Origin: Algoriphagus sp. AK58
Lineage (GTDB): Bacteria; Bacteroidota; Bacteroidia; Cytophagales; Cyclobacteriaceae
Length of the DNA: 64,000 bases
Assembly: GCF_014324365.1 (NCBI RefSeq)
Contig: NZ_QEIG01000028.1
Coordinates: 1-64,000, forward strand
Reading direction: 5' to 3'
The translations under genes and the position numbers were made by a program. Positions 57,317 through 64,000 of the stretch are shown piece after piece (within the stretch, counting starts at the first letter, position 1; each line of letters opens with the position of its first letter). The notes beneath the pieces are model-generated. The model was not told the origin of the DNA and searched no databases. It was given only the letters and a program-made list of their open reading frames with translations.

Positions 57317-57357
57317 CAGTAGGCAGTCACAGTGATCAGTTTTCAGTGAAAAGTAAC
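57317..57357. repeat. Heptanucleotide array (CAGTnnn type)
   Basis: CAGTAGG, CAGTCAC, AGTGAT (one base short), CAGTTTT, CAGTGAA, AAGTAAC. Starts 7 nt after the methyltransferase stop, the same placement as at 19118. Confidence 0.7.
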
Positions 57358-57414
57358 GGCCTAAATCAGATCAAAAAAGAAGCCCGAAGTCGTCGATTAC
57401 TTCTGGCTTTTGTT

Positions 57415-57678
57415 TTACCTCACTGGAAGAGATTTGATCCATTTCGATGTGGCATTGACTGTGTCAATAATCGAAACGATCCTCCAAAGTGGAATTTCTG
57501 TTTCCAGAAGCATTTTCAGCTTGGCGATTTTGTTCTGATCATCGATTATACGGGCACCGTTTTCGGCAAAGATGTTCTTGGTCCATTCATTTTGCGAAAA
57601 GCTCAAATGGCTTTTCATCAAAAAAAGGAAGGTGAGTAGGAGGACATTCCCGAATTGTAGAACCTTCATGGTGGACAT
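57415..57678 (-). CDS. Small secreted protein (hypothetical)
   Basis: 87 residues. MKVLQFGNVLLLTFLFLMKS (from the fourth codon) looks like a signal peptide with probable cleavage near SFSQ, leaving about 58 mature residues rich in charged and aliphatic amino acids. It begins 37 nt after the beta-CASP gene stop and could share its transcript. No family recognised; coding status rests on the signal peptide alone. Confidence 0.45.
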   Translation of the reverse strand: MSTMKVLQFGNVLLLTFLFLMKSHLSFSQNEWTKNIFAENGARIIDDQNKIAKLKMLLETEIPLWRIVSIIDTVNATSKWIKSLPVR

Positions 57679-57714
57679 ATTTTAAAGACTGGGTATAGGA
57701 AAAAATACCTTGTT

Positions 57715-59109
57715 TTAGATTTCTATGAGGTCACCGATTTCAGGCAGAAGGGGCTTTATTCCAAATTTTTTTTCGATCAATTCGGAAAGAATGACCCTTG
57801 GACCGTCTTCCCCATGTACCAGTGCAACTTTTGGTTTGCTCGGCGCCAAATGAGAAAACCACTCCAGTAGATCATTTTGCCCGGCATGAGCACTGAAGCC
57901 ATTGAGTGTATGGACTTTGGCCTTGACCGGAATCTCTTCCCCGAATATCCGAACGGTCTCGGCCTTTTCTACCAGCTTTCTTCCCAAAGAACCCTGTGAC
58001 TGAAATCCCACGATGACCACATGGGTATTTGGATCTTTGAGGTTGTGGCGGAGGTGGTGGAGAATCCTGCCCCCGTTGCACATGCCGGCACCGGCTAATA
58101 TCATGCAGGGACCTTTGACCTCATTGAGTGCTTTGGAAGACTCACCGCTTTCACTGGTGATGAAATAGTTTTCATCAACCGGAAAGGCGCCTTTTTGCTT
58201 CAGCATGTGAAATTCTTCGTCTAATAAGTCTTGGTGATTTCGGTAAACATCCGTAGCCCGAATCGCCATGGGGCTGTCCAAATAAACAGGAAAAGGCTTA
58301 ACTCTCCCGGTATTGTAAAACTCCGCCATGTGATAGATCAACTGTTGGGCTCTGCCGATGGCAAAAGTCGGGATCAGGACTTTCCCTCCTGTTTCGCTGA
58401 CTTCCTTCACGATCCGCTCAAATTCTTCGACGGTTTCATCGTAGGATTTATGAATTCGGTCTCCGTAGGTAGATTCCATAAACACCAGATCCGCGTGGTG
58501 AAAATGCTCAAAGGGCCTCAGCAAAGGCATAGTCAGCGGGCCTAAATCTCCCGAAAAGGCAATCACTTTTTTCCTTCCGTCTTCCAATACGGTCAGTTCA
58601 ATGCTTCCCGATCCCAGCATGTGACCCGCTTCGATCCATCGGGCGGTGATGTCTTCGGTTATCCGGATAGGCTCCCCAAATGGGACCTCCTGATTGAGTT
58701 CTTTCATAAACTCCACATGCTCAGGGCTGTAAAGTGGTTCCATTAAAGGTTGGCCTGGCTCCCAATGCTTGCGATTCTGTCGTTCAGCATCTGCCTCCTG
58801 CAATCGTGCGGAATCCTGAAGGATGATTTGGGCCAACTGCAGGGTCTGGATTGTACTGAATATTTGCCCACGGAATCCATGCTTGATCAGTAGAGGAACT
58901 CTTCCGGTATGATCCAAATGTCCATGAGTCAGAAGTACGGCTTGTACCTGATCTGGCTTTGCACCTTCTGGAAGGAGGTTTTTGGCCTCGGAATCTCTTC
59001 CGCCCTGAAACATCCCACAATCGATCAGAATCGCCGATTTTTCAGTTCGAACCAAATAACAGGAACCGGTCACTTCTCCTCCTGCGGCACCCAAAAGTTT
59101 GATTTTCAT
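57715..59109 (-). CDS. Metallo-beta-lactamase fold, beta-CASP family RNA-processing protein
   Basis: 464 residues. Metal site LLTHGHLDHTGRVPLL near residue 58 (H-x-H-x-D-H) with a further His in IEAGHMLGSGS; beta-CASP motifs MESTYGDR near 218, and TFAIGRAQQ, then the RNA-specificity C-terminus with GFSAHAGQNDLLEW near 395 and LVHGEDGPR. Bacterial relatives are exo/endoribonucleases of the CPSF-73 group, of unknown target here. Downstream of the LOG-type gene by 4 nt, so a two-gene operon. Confidence 0.92.
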   Translation of the reverse strand: MKIKLLGAAGGEVTGSCYLVRTEKSAILIDCGMFQGGRDSEAKNLLPEGAKPDQVQAVLLTHGHLDHTGRVPLLIKHGFRGQIFSTIQTLQLAQIILQDSARLQEADAERQNRKHWEPGQPLMEPLYSPEHVEFMKELNQEVPFGEPIRITEDITARWIEAGHMLGSGSIELTVLEDGRKKVIAFSGDLGPLTMPLLRPFEHFHHADLVFMESTYGDRIHKSYDETVEEFERIVKEVSETGGKVLIPTFAIGRAQQLIYHMAEFYNTGRVKPFPVYLDSPMAIRATDVYRNHQDLLDEEFHMLKQKGAFPVDENYFITSESGESSKALNEVKGPCMILAGAGMCNGGRILHHLRHNLKDPNTHVVIVGFQSQGSLGRKLVEKAETVRIFGEEIPVKAKVHTLNGFSAHAGQNDLLEWFSHLAPSKPKVALVHGEDGPRVILSELIEKKFGIKPLLPEIGDLIEI

Positions 59110-59113
59110 TTTT

Positions 59114-59980
59114 TCACTTATTCAATGGTTTTGCTTTGCTTTCCAGGCTTTTGGGTTTCCTGGGTTTCAGCTTGGCTTTTTCTTTATCCAAAATTTTCTG
59201 GAGTTCCTTAGGAATGCTTTTCAATACCAATTCCACCGCTTCCTCCGGGCTATCCACGATTTTTGAAAAACCGATTTCCTCGGGAGAGAAAACCCCTTGA
59301 CCGGCCATGTATGCTACGAAATCCCTCAGTCCTTTCCAGAACTCCTTTCCAACCAATATCAAAGTAAAAGGTCCGATTTTATGGCATTGGATCAAGGTGG
59401 CAGCTTCGAAAAGTTCATCCAAGGTGCCCAATCCTCCCGGCATCACAATATAGGCGCAGGAGTACTTGACCAACATGGTCTTGCGGACAAAAAAGTGATT
59501 GAACTCAATTGTGCCATCCACATAGGGATTGGGTGCTTGCTCGTGAGGGAGGATAATATTGAGACCGTAGGTTTTCCCCCCGACTTCAAAAGCACCTTTG
59601 TTTGCCGCTTCCATTGCCCCCGGTCCACCTCCTGTCAGAACAGAAAAACCCGCTTGGGCGAAGACTTCTCCGGTTTTTCTTGACAATTCATAGTATTCAT
59701 CTCCGGGCCGAAATCTTGCTGAACCAAAAATGGTCACTGCCGGACCGATTTTATTCATTTTTTTAAGCGCCATTTCAAACTCCTTGGTGACCCGCTCCAG
59801 TCTTTTTTTGTCTTTTTCAGGACTGCGTACCTGAGAAAGAAATTCCCGCTCGTCCTTCAGTTTTTTACTGAGGTTGGGTGGCAATTCGTAATTCATCTGG
59901 GACTTTGCCCAATGCTGCTGCCAGGAATTTTCCCACTCTTCCGGACTCAGGGGTTTAAAATCTGTGGTGCTCTTGCTCAT
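59114..59980 (-). CDS. LOG/TIGR00730-family Rossmann protein
   Basis: 288 residues from MSKSTTDFKPLSPEEW. The family signature is complete: TIFGSARFRPGDEYY near residue 95, LTGGGPGAMEAANKGAFEVGG near 135 and MPGGLGTLDELFEAATLIQ near 210. Cytokinin-activating LOG proteins and the related PpnN nucleosidases hydrolyse nucleoside monophosphates; the long N-terminal extension before the core fits the larger bacterial subgroup. The earlier in-frame ATG at 60043 lacks matching N-terminal sequence. Confidence 0.9.
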   Translation of the reverse strand: MSKSTTDFKPLSPEEWENSWQQHWAKSQMNYELPPNLSKKLKDEREFLSQVRSPEKDKKRLERVTKEFEMALKKMNKIGPAVTIFGSARFRPGDEYYELSRKTGEVFAQAGFSVLTGGGPGAMEAANKGAFEVGGKTYGLNIILPHEQAPNPYVDGTIEFNHFFVRKTMLVKYSCAYIVMPGGLGTLDELFEAATLIQCHKIGPFTLILVGKEFWKGLRDFVAYMAGQGVFSPEEIGFSKIVDSPEEAVELVLKSIPKELQKILDKEKAKLKPRKPKSLESKAKPLNK

Positions 59981-60230
59981 ACTAAACGTAGCTTCTAAGG
60001 ATGAAATAAAAACAAATCTCTCCTGCAAGCTATCCAAATGCACTTCCAGAAATCATGACTTTTATCAGCGGAGTTTGGAAAAAATGGCTTTCGGATTTTT
60101 GAAAAAAAGGCACGCAACCTATCAAAAATTAGGAGAATAAAGAGTTTTTCCCACCACTCCTGTTCACTTCTTAAAATGGTGAAGCAGAGGAGGAAACTGA
60201 AAAAGGGAGTAATTCAGGGCTTTCGCCTGA

Positions 60231-60422
60231 TTACTTGACCCCTACAAGTCTGAAGGGAAGCATGAACAAGTTTCGAACCAGGTCAAAGCTCAAATCGATG
60301 GCAAATCCCAAAATCCTGAATGGAAGTAGCAAAAGCCAGATGAAAGGGTAGAGGATAAGTGCTGCGATGGCCAATGGCCAGCAAATGATGAATAGGAATA
60401 GCCAAAGCAAGAAGGTGAGCAT
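60231..60422 (-). CDS. Small membrane protein
   Basis: 63 residues, extremely hydrophobic: MLTFLLWLFLFIICWPLAIA and LILYPFIWLLLLPFRILGF form one or two membrane passes, followed by an amphipathic tail ending LPFRLVGVK. The repeated L-P-F-R motif is distinctive and Bacteroidota genomes carry similar short proteins. Function unknown. Isolated gene, 250 nt from its upstream neighbour on either side. Confidence 0.65.
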   Translation of the reverse strand: MLTFLLWLFLFIICWPLAIAALILYPFIWLLLLPFRILGFAIDLSFDLVRNLFMLPFRLVGVK

Positions 60423-60729
60423 GGATAAGTTGGTTTAGAATCTCTTTCCCAAAATTTATTCCAAGTTCAAAATATCCACTGGTAAGGTGTTTTAGGTATT
60501 TACGCAAATAGAAGTGTTTTGAAATCGTACAGGTGTCCGCGGGCAATTTCTTGATTAGGAGCTGAGGATGGTGATTTTTTCAAGTGGATTAATAAGTCAT
60601 CAACCTGTACTTGAAAACTTCAAGTAAAGCCTTGACTCAATTTCTACCTGTCAAGACTTAGGAATTGGAAATAAAGGATTTTATAGGTTATTTAAAGCAA
60701 TTTAGTAGAAATAGATAAACTGTTTTTTC
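60423..60729. other. Gene-free stretch
   Basis: 307 nt of AT-rich sequence between the small membrane protein and the 920-residue gene. Apart from a short palindrome ACTTGAA-n3-TTCAAGT at 60611-60627 nothing stands out; no TAnnTTTG element was found. Confidence 0.5.
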
Positions 60730-63492
60730 TTGCGCTATCTCCTCCTTATCGGATTATTGTGTGTCACTAGGTTGGTTTTTTCCCAGACCATTACCGGTAC
60801 GGTTCGGGAAAAGGGGACAGGTTTGCCTCTTCCTTTTGCCAATGTGTTTGTCAGCAACACCACCTTCGGGAAAGCAACTGATACGGATGGGAAATTTCAG
60901 ATTTCTGGAAATTTGCCTCAGGAAATCGAGGTAGTGGCGTCTTTTGTAGGCTACATTACTGAGGTAAAAAAAGTTTCTACCCGAGGTCAATCGGTAATCC
61001 ACATTGATTTTGAGTTGGTCTTCAATGAATCCAACCTTTCCGAGATTGAGCTCAAGGCCAAGCGGGACAAAAGTTGGGAACGGGCGTTTCGAAGGTTTGA
61101 GGAAGTCTTTTTGGCTTTACCGGACGACCCCTACAAATCCCAGATTGAAATAGTGAATCCTTGGGTGGTGGATTTTGAGAAAGCGAAAACAAATCAGGGG
61201 CAAAATTACTTAAGCGCCTCAGCGCAGGAGCCCCTAAAAATTATTAACAAGGCATTGGGATATGAGATCGACTATTACCTTCAGGATTTTAGGGTACTGC
61301 GTAACGGGTCAAGGTTTTACGGACAGGTTTTTTATGAGCCTTTGAGTTCTCAAGATCCCGAAGAGGTCGCTCAGTGGGAAAGTGCTAGGGAAATCAATTT
61401 TCACAGTTCCCTCCGCCATCTTAATGAGTCTATTCTTCTTAGCTCTTCCGACTCTCTTTTTTTTAAGCTTTACCATACCTTGCCGGAAAAGATGGATCGA
61501 AGGCGAACCAATGATTTTACCCAGGAATTGAATGAATCTATCGTATTGGTTTCCAAAGACTCGATTTTGAGAAGGCCTATTGGTGACGGAAATTTCCGGA
61601 TTTTTTTACCGGGCAGGATGGAAGTTCACCACTTGGACAAGCCTTGGCGAAACGACTATTACACCAACGTTTACCATGCGATCAGTTGGATTCAAGCGCC
61701 GGATGGCTATTACGATGTGGATCGAAAAGGGGTCCTGCTCAACCCCACCCAACTCGTCCTTTCTGGCTATTTAGGCCGGCAGCGAATGGCCCGGATTCTT
61801 CCGCTCGATTTTGAGCCAAACAGGAAGTTTGTCACGGAGAAAGCTCAGGAGGAGGTGATCACTAGTTCGGCGATCCGCTTCAATCGACTGCGGGAAAAAG
61901 TCTGGCTGAAGACTAACAAATCCTATTTCTATCCCGGCGAAACGGCTTGGATTGGAGGTCGGATGTTGTATCAGGATCAGGCCTTGGCCGATTCCCTCAG
62001 TCGGGTGGTATACGTGGACTTGATCAATTCCAATTCGGAAGTCATTCAATCGGCCACGTTTCAGATTGAGCAGGGGAAAATTTCAGGTGGATTGGACTTG
62101 TCAGCGGGTTTAGTTCCGGGAGATTATGTGCTGCGAGGCTACACCCATTGGAGTCAGAATTTCGGAGAGACTGATCAGTTTTTGGCTCCTTTTGTTGTAA
62201 TGGAAACCGGGTTTCAGCCGAAAGCAGAAGCTGTCGAATCGGAATCTTTTCAGGGAGAGATCACGGTCAAGCCCGAGTTTTTGCTTAGCGACTCACTGAA
62301 TTACAGGGTGATGGATTTGAAACTGGAGATTTTGGATGAGTTTCAAAATCCGATTGATGGAGAGTTTATTCTTTCTATGACCGATGGGGAATCGGTGGTG
62401 GACCTTGAGCAAGCCAATTCACTGGAGGAGCAGTTGAACTGGCTGGATAGGCAGCTCCCGGATTACTTCGACTCACCGCTTTCCTATCCGATCGAGTATG
62501 GGATTTCGGTTCGGGGGAAGTTTACAGCAGACAACAAACGGCGACCGCCAATCAATCCGATCACAGTAGTGAGGGGAGATTTGGAGGATTATGGTCAGGT
62601 GATGACGGATTCAATGGGTAATTTTTGGGCAACAGGGTTGTACTTTAAGGATACGGCCCAGATTGCTGTTGCGGCTATGGATGAGAAGAGGAGGCCCTAT
62701 GGTTCAGTTCAACTTATGCCTCTGAATCGTCCGAAAGTCCCCATCAATCATCCGAGGCTTTCTTACACCAAGGAACCCATTCTTAAAGAAAACAATGGGT
62801 TGGATGTTTCCGGAGATTACATTTTGCTGGAGGAGTTTGTGAAAGAAGAGGTCAGGGAGCGGGAAACCATGGCTGAGCGGAATTATGGATATGGTGAACC
62901 TACTCAGGAGGTAAGTGGAGATATTCTCGAAAAGGAAACTATGGGAGAAATCTTGGGCCGTTTCGGATTTAATTTGAATACTTTGAAATTCAGAAATTAC
63001 ACCTATGGAGAAAGGACAGGTACACCCTTGCTAATAATAGATGGATCTTCCATGCCCTACATGGACCCGATTGAGTTTAGGACAACCTTGCTTGGTTTTG
63101 AGCCTTCCCAGCTCGAATCGATCAAAGTCTATTCAGACAATATTGGTAAATCTATTTTCGGAATGGCCGGCTATGCAGGTGTGATTATGATTGAGACCAA
63201 AAAAGGGTTTAGAACAGGACCTGAATCCGATCGTAAATTCAATTCGGATGGTTTCCAAATTTTTCCTATTCCAGGTTTTACAGATTTTGCGCAATTCCCT
63301 AAAAATCCCCCATCTGACCAATACCTAAAGAGAAAACCCACTGTTTATTGGGAGCCTGCCGCTGAAACATCAGCTGGGCAATTTAAAACCAAAGTGAAAG
63401 TGCCTTATGGTGTGAAATCGATCCATATCCGAGTGGAAGGCAGGACACAGGATGGGGAGGCCTTTTCAAAAAAACTCAAGGTGGAATTTTAG
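60730..63492 (+). CDS. Surface protein: carboxypeptidase-regulatory, macroglobulin-like and TonB-plug domains
   Basis: 920 residues from a TTG start; the upstream frame closes at TAG 60712 with no ATG. Signal peptide MRYLLLIGLLCVTRLVFSQ. Domains: carboxypeptidase-regulatory-like (20-105, ITGTVREKGTGLPLPFANVF), a long unassigned middle (110-390), a macroglobulin MG2-like strand set (395-500, KVWLKTNKSYFYPGETAWIG and AGLVPGDYVLRGYT), and a TonB-plug-like domain (765-850, GTPLLIIDGSSMPYMDPIEF and AGYAGVIMIETKKG). Only about 70 residues follow the plug, so there is no outer-membrane barrel. Outer-surface or periplasmic; function unknown. Confidence 0.85.
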   Translation: MRYLLLIGLLCVTRLVFSQTITGTVREKGTGLPLPFANVFVSNTTFGKATDTDGKFQISGNLPQEIEVVASFVGYITEVKKVSTRGQSVIHIDFELVFNESNLSEIELKAKRDKSWERAFRRFEEVFLALPDDPYKSQIEIVNPWVVDFEKAKTNQGQNYLSASAQEPLKIINKALGYEIDYYLQDFRVLRNGSRFYGQVFYEPLSSQDPEEVAQWESAREINFHSSLRHLNESILLSSSDSLFFKLYHTLPEKMDRRRTNDFTQELNESIVLVSKDSILRRPIGDGNFRIFLPGRMEVHHLDKPWRNDYYTNVYHAISWIQAPDGYYDVDRKGVLLNPTQLVLSGYLGRQRMARILPLDFEPNRKFVTEKAQEEVITSSAIRFNRLREKVWLKTNKSYFYPGETAWIGGRMLYQDQALADSLSRVVYVDLINSNSEVIQSATFQIEQGKISGGLDLSAGLVPGDYVLRGYTHWSQNFGETDQFLAPFVVMETGFQPKAEAVESESFQGEITVKPEFLLSDSLNYRVMDLKLEILDEFQNPIDGEFILSMTDGESVVDLEQANSLEEQLNWLDRQLPDYFDSPLSYPIEYGISVRGKFTADNKRRPPINPITVVRGDLEDYGQVMTDSMGNFWATGLYFKDTAQIAVAAMDEKRRPYGSVQLMPLNRPKVPINHPRLSYTKEPILKENNGLDVSGDYILLEEFVKEEVRERETMAERNYGYGEPTQEVSGDILEKETMGEILGRFGFNLNTLKFRNYTYGERTGTPLLIIDGSSMPYMDPIEFRTTLLGFEPSQLESIKVYSDNIGKSIFGMAGYAGVIMIETKKGFRTGPESDRKFNSDGFQIFPIPGFTDFAQFPKNPPSDQYLKRKPTVYWEPAAETSAGQFKTKVKVPYGVKSIHIRVEGRTQDGEAFSKKLKVEF

Positions 63493-63830
63493 ACTTCCTT
63501 CTGATAGATTTTTTTTCCTACCCGTGAGATATGATCAAGTAGGGATTCATTCTGAATGTGTTGCAGAATCGCGACATCAAAAAAGTAAGGCTGATAGCTA
63601 TCATCCAAATCGTTCCAAAAGGCGGGTTGATCCGCTAGTTTGAGGTCTTTTCCAACTAAAACCAAATCTACATCAATGCCAAGTCTGTAGTTACCTTTGG
63701 CTCGGGAACCATAGACAATCACTTCCTGAATGGCTGGATTTTTATGGATAAAGCTTCGTATTTCCTCCAATTGCGCATCTTTTAATCCCAATTTGGAAGC
63801 CAATACTTCATGTTGAGTGGATGGATTCAT
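63489..63830 (-). CDS. MNT-type nucleotidyltransferase (antitoxin-like)
   Basis: 113 residues. The minimal nucleotidyltransferase core is VIVYGSRAKGNYRLGIDVDLVLVGKDL near residues 38-64: G-S-x-A-x-G, then D-x-D metal ligands. Small MNT proteins usually pair with a HEPN toxin, but no HEPN frame is visible upstream in the 170 nt before the window ends. Its stop overlaps the stop of the convergent 920-residue gene. Orphan antitoxin is possible. Confidence 0.88.
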   Translation of the reverse strand: MNPSTQHEVLASKLGLKDAQLEEIRSFIHKNPAIQEVIVYGSRAKGNYRLGIDVDLVLVGKDLKLADQPAFWNDLDDSYQPYFFDVAILQHIQNESLLDHISRVGKKIYQKEV

Positions 63831-63896
63831 CGTGAATCATAAGGTTCATTTAATATTAATATTAAGTTATCCTTTTCATATAAAACATAGGAGGGA

Positions 63897-63982
63897 GACC
63901 ACGAAGTGGTCAAACCTTTGAATAGCCCTAGGTGCAACCTAGGGAAAAAGGGATTGAAGAAAGAAAACCAACCCTGAAAGGG
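63897..63982. repeat. Cluster of three short hairpins at the right edge
   Basis: GACCAC-gaa-GTGGTC (63897-63911), CCCTAGG-tgcaa-CCTAGGG (63926-63944) and CCCT-gaa-AGGG (63972-63982) within 86 nt, followed by GTTTTCAAAA at the window end. The compact series looks like a REP-type or other mobile intergenic unit cut by the window edge. Confidence 0.65.
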
Positions 63983-64000
63983 CTGAACCTGTTTTCAAAA

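Noticed and set aside
63840-64000. Insertion sequence at the right edge
   Set aside because: Hairpins are present but no transposase frame or terminal repeats with target duplication are visible, so it is listed only as a repeat.

Overview
The window looks like a chromosomal segment of a Bacteroidota bacterium, most likely order Cytophagales; an Algoriphagus-like Cyclobacteriaceae member is my guess from gene content. The signs are a type IX secretion (T9SS) sorting domain, a SusC/SusD pair, a fused alpha/beta 2-oxoacid dehydrogenase E1, DUF3109 and GxxExxY proteins, and several copies of the Bacteroidota -7 promoter element TAnnTTTG. No tRNA, rRNA, CRISPR array, prophage or intact insertion sequence was found. 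One structural RNA is present, RNase P RNA on the minus strand at about 28.4-28.8 kb.

Layout. 0-5 kb: the 3' end of a large HYR-repeat surface protein, a WbsX/GH99-like lipoprotein, a GNAT acetyltransferase and a small conserved protein. 5.4-10.2 kb: bcp and a split transketolase in one operon, then an M23 peptidase and an FAH-family protein. 10.3-13.5 kb: two paralogous DUF4377/META lipoproteins, then an SGNH hydrolase and an LD-carboxypeptidase. 13.8-15.8 kb: a tightly overlapping alpha/beta hydrolase - ECF sigma factor - two-segment membrane protein operon. 16-22.3 kb: yggS-DUF423-dacB, divergent LysE exporter, small envelope proteins, YjdM and alanine dehydrogenase. 22.8-29.6 kb: fused E1, a LuxE-like protein, a 39-residue lipoprotein, a sigma-54 activator without a DNA-binding domain, rnpB and a DUF3109 protein. 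29.7-35.1 kb: SUI1-like factor, universal stress protein and the argS-gpx-menA operon. 35.3-41 kb: GxxExxY gene inside degenerate repeats, arginase, a short arginine decarboxylase, a DUF5715 protein and UDP-glucuronate decarboxylase. 41.2-43 kb: acyl-CoA dehydrogenase.

43.2-56 kb is the most coherent module. uxaC, an SDR mannonate oxidoreductase and uxuA form a complete D-glucuronate to 2-keto-3-deoxygluconate (KDG) route. A LacI-type regulator is divergent from uxaC. A SusC/SusD pair and a Gfo/Idh-DUF1080 operon (predicted exported) follow. Three near-identical 16-bp pseudo-palindromes, ACG(G/A)AA(A/T)CG(A/T)TTGC, lie upstream of uxaC/lacI, susC and the DUF1080 gene, so I infer one LacI regulon joining uptake, oxidative attack on glycosides and uronate catabolism. 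56.1-64 kb: a THUMP-type RNA methyltransferase, a beta-CASP nuclease, a LOG-family protein, a plug/macroglobulin-like surface protein and an orphan MNT nucleotidyltransferase.

Intergenic DNA is unusually patterned. It carries heptanucleotide and octanucleotide degenerate tandem arrays with different unit sequences at different loci, a family of palindromes around GGTTTTCAAAACC with covarying arms, twin-hairpin repeats around one small gene, and GCAAAG-type phrases around the GxxExxY gene. Three genes have a TAnnTTTG element only 3-4 nt before the ATG, which suggests leaderless mRNAs.
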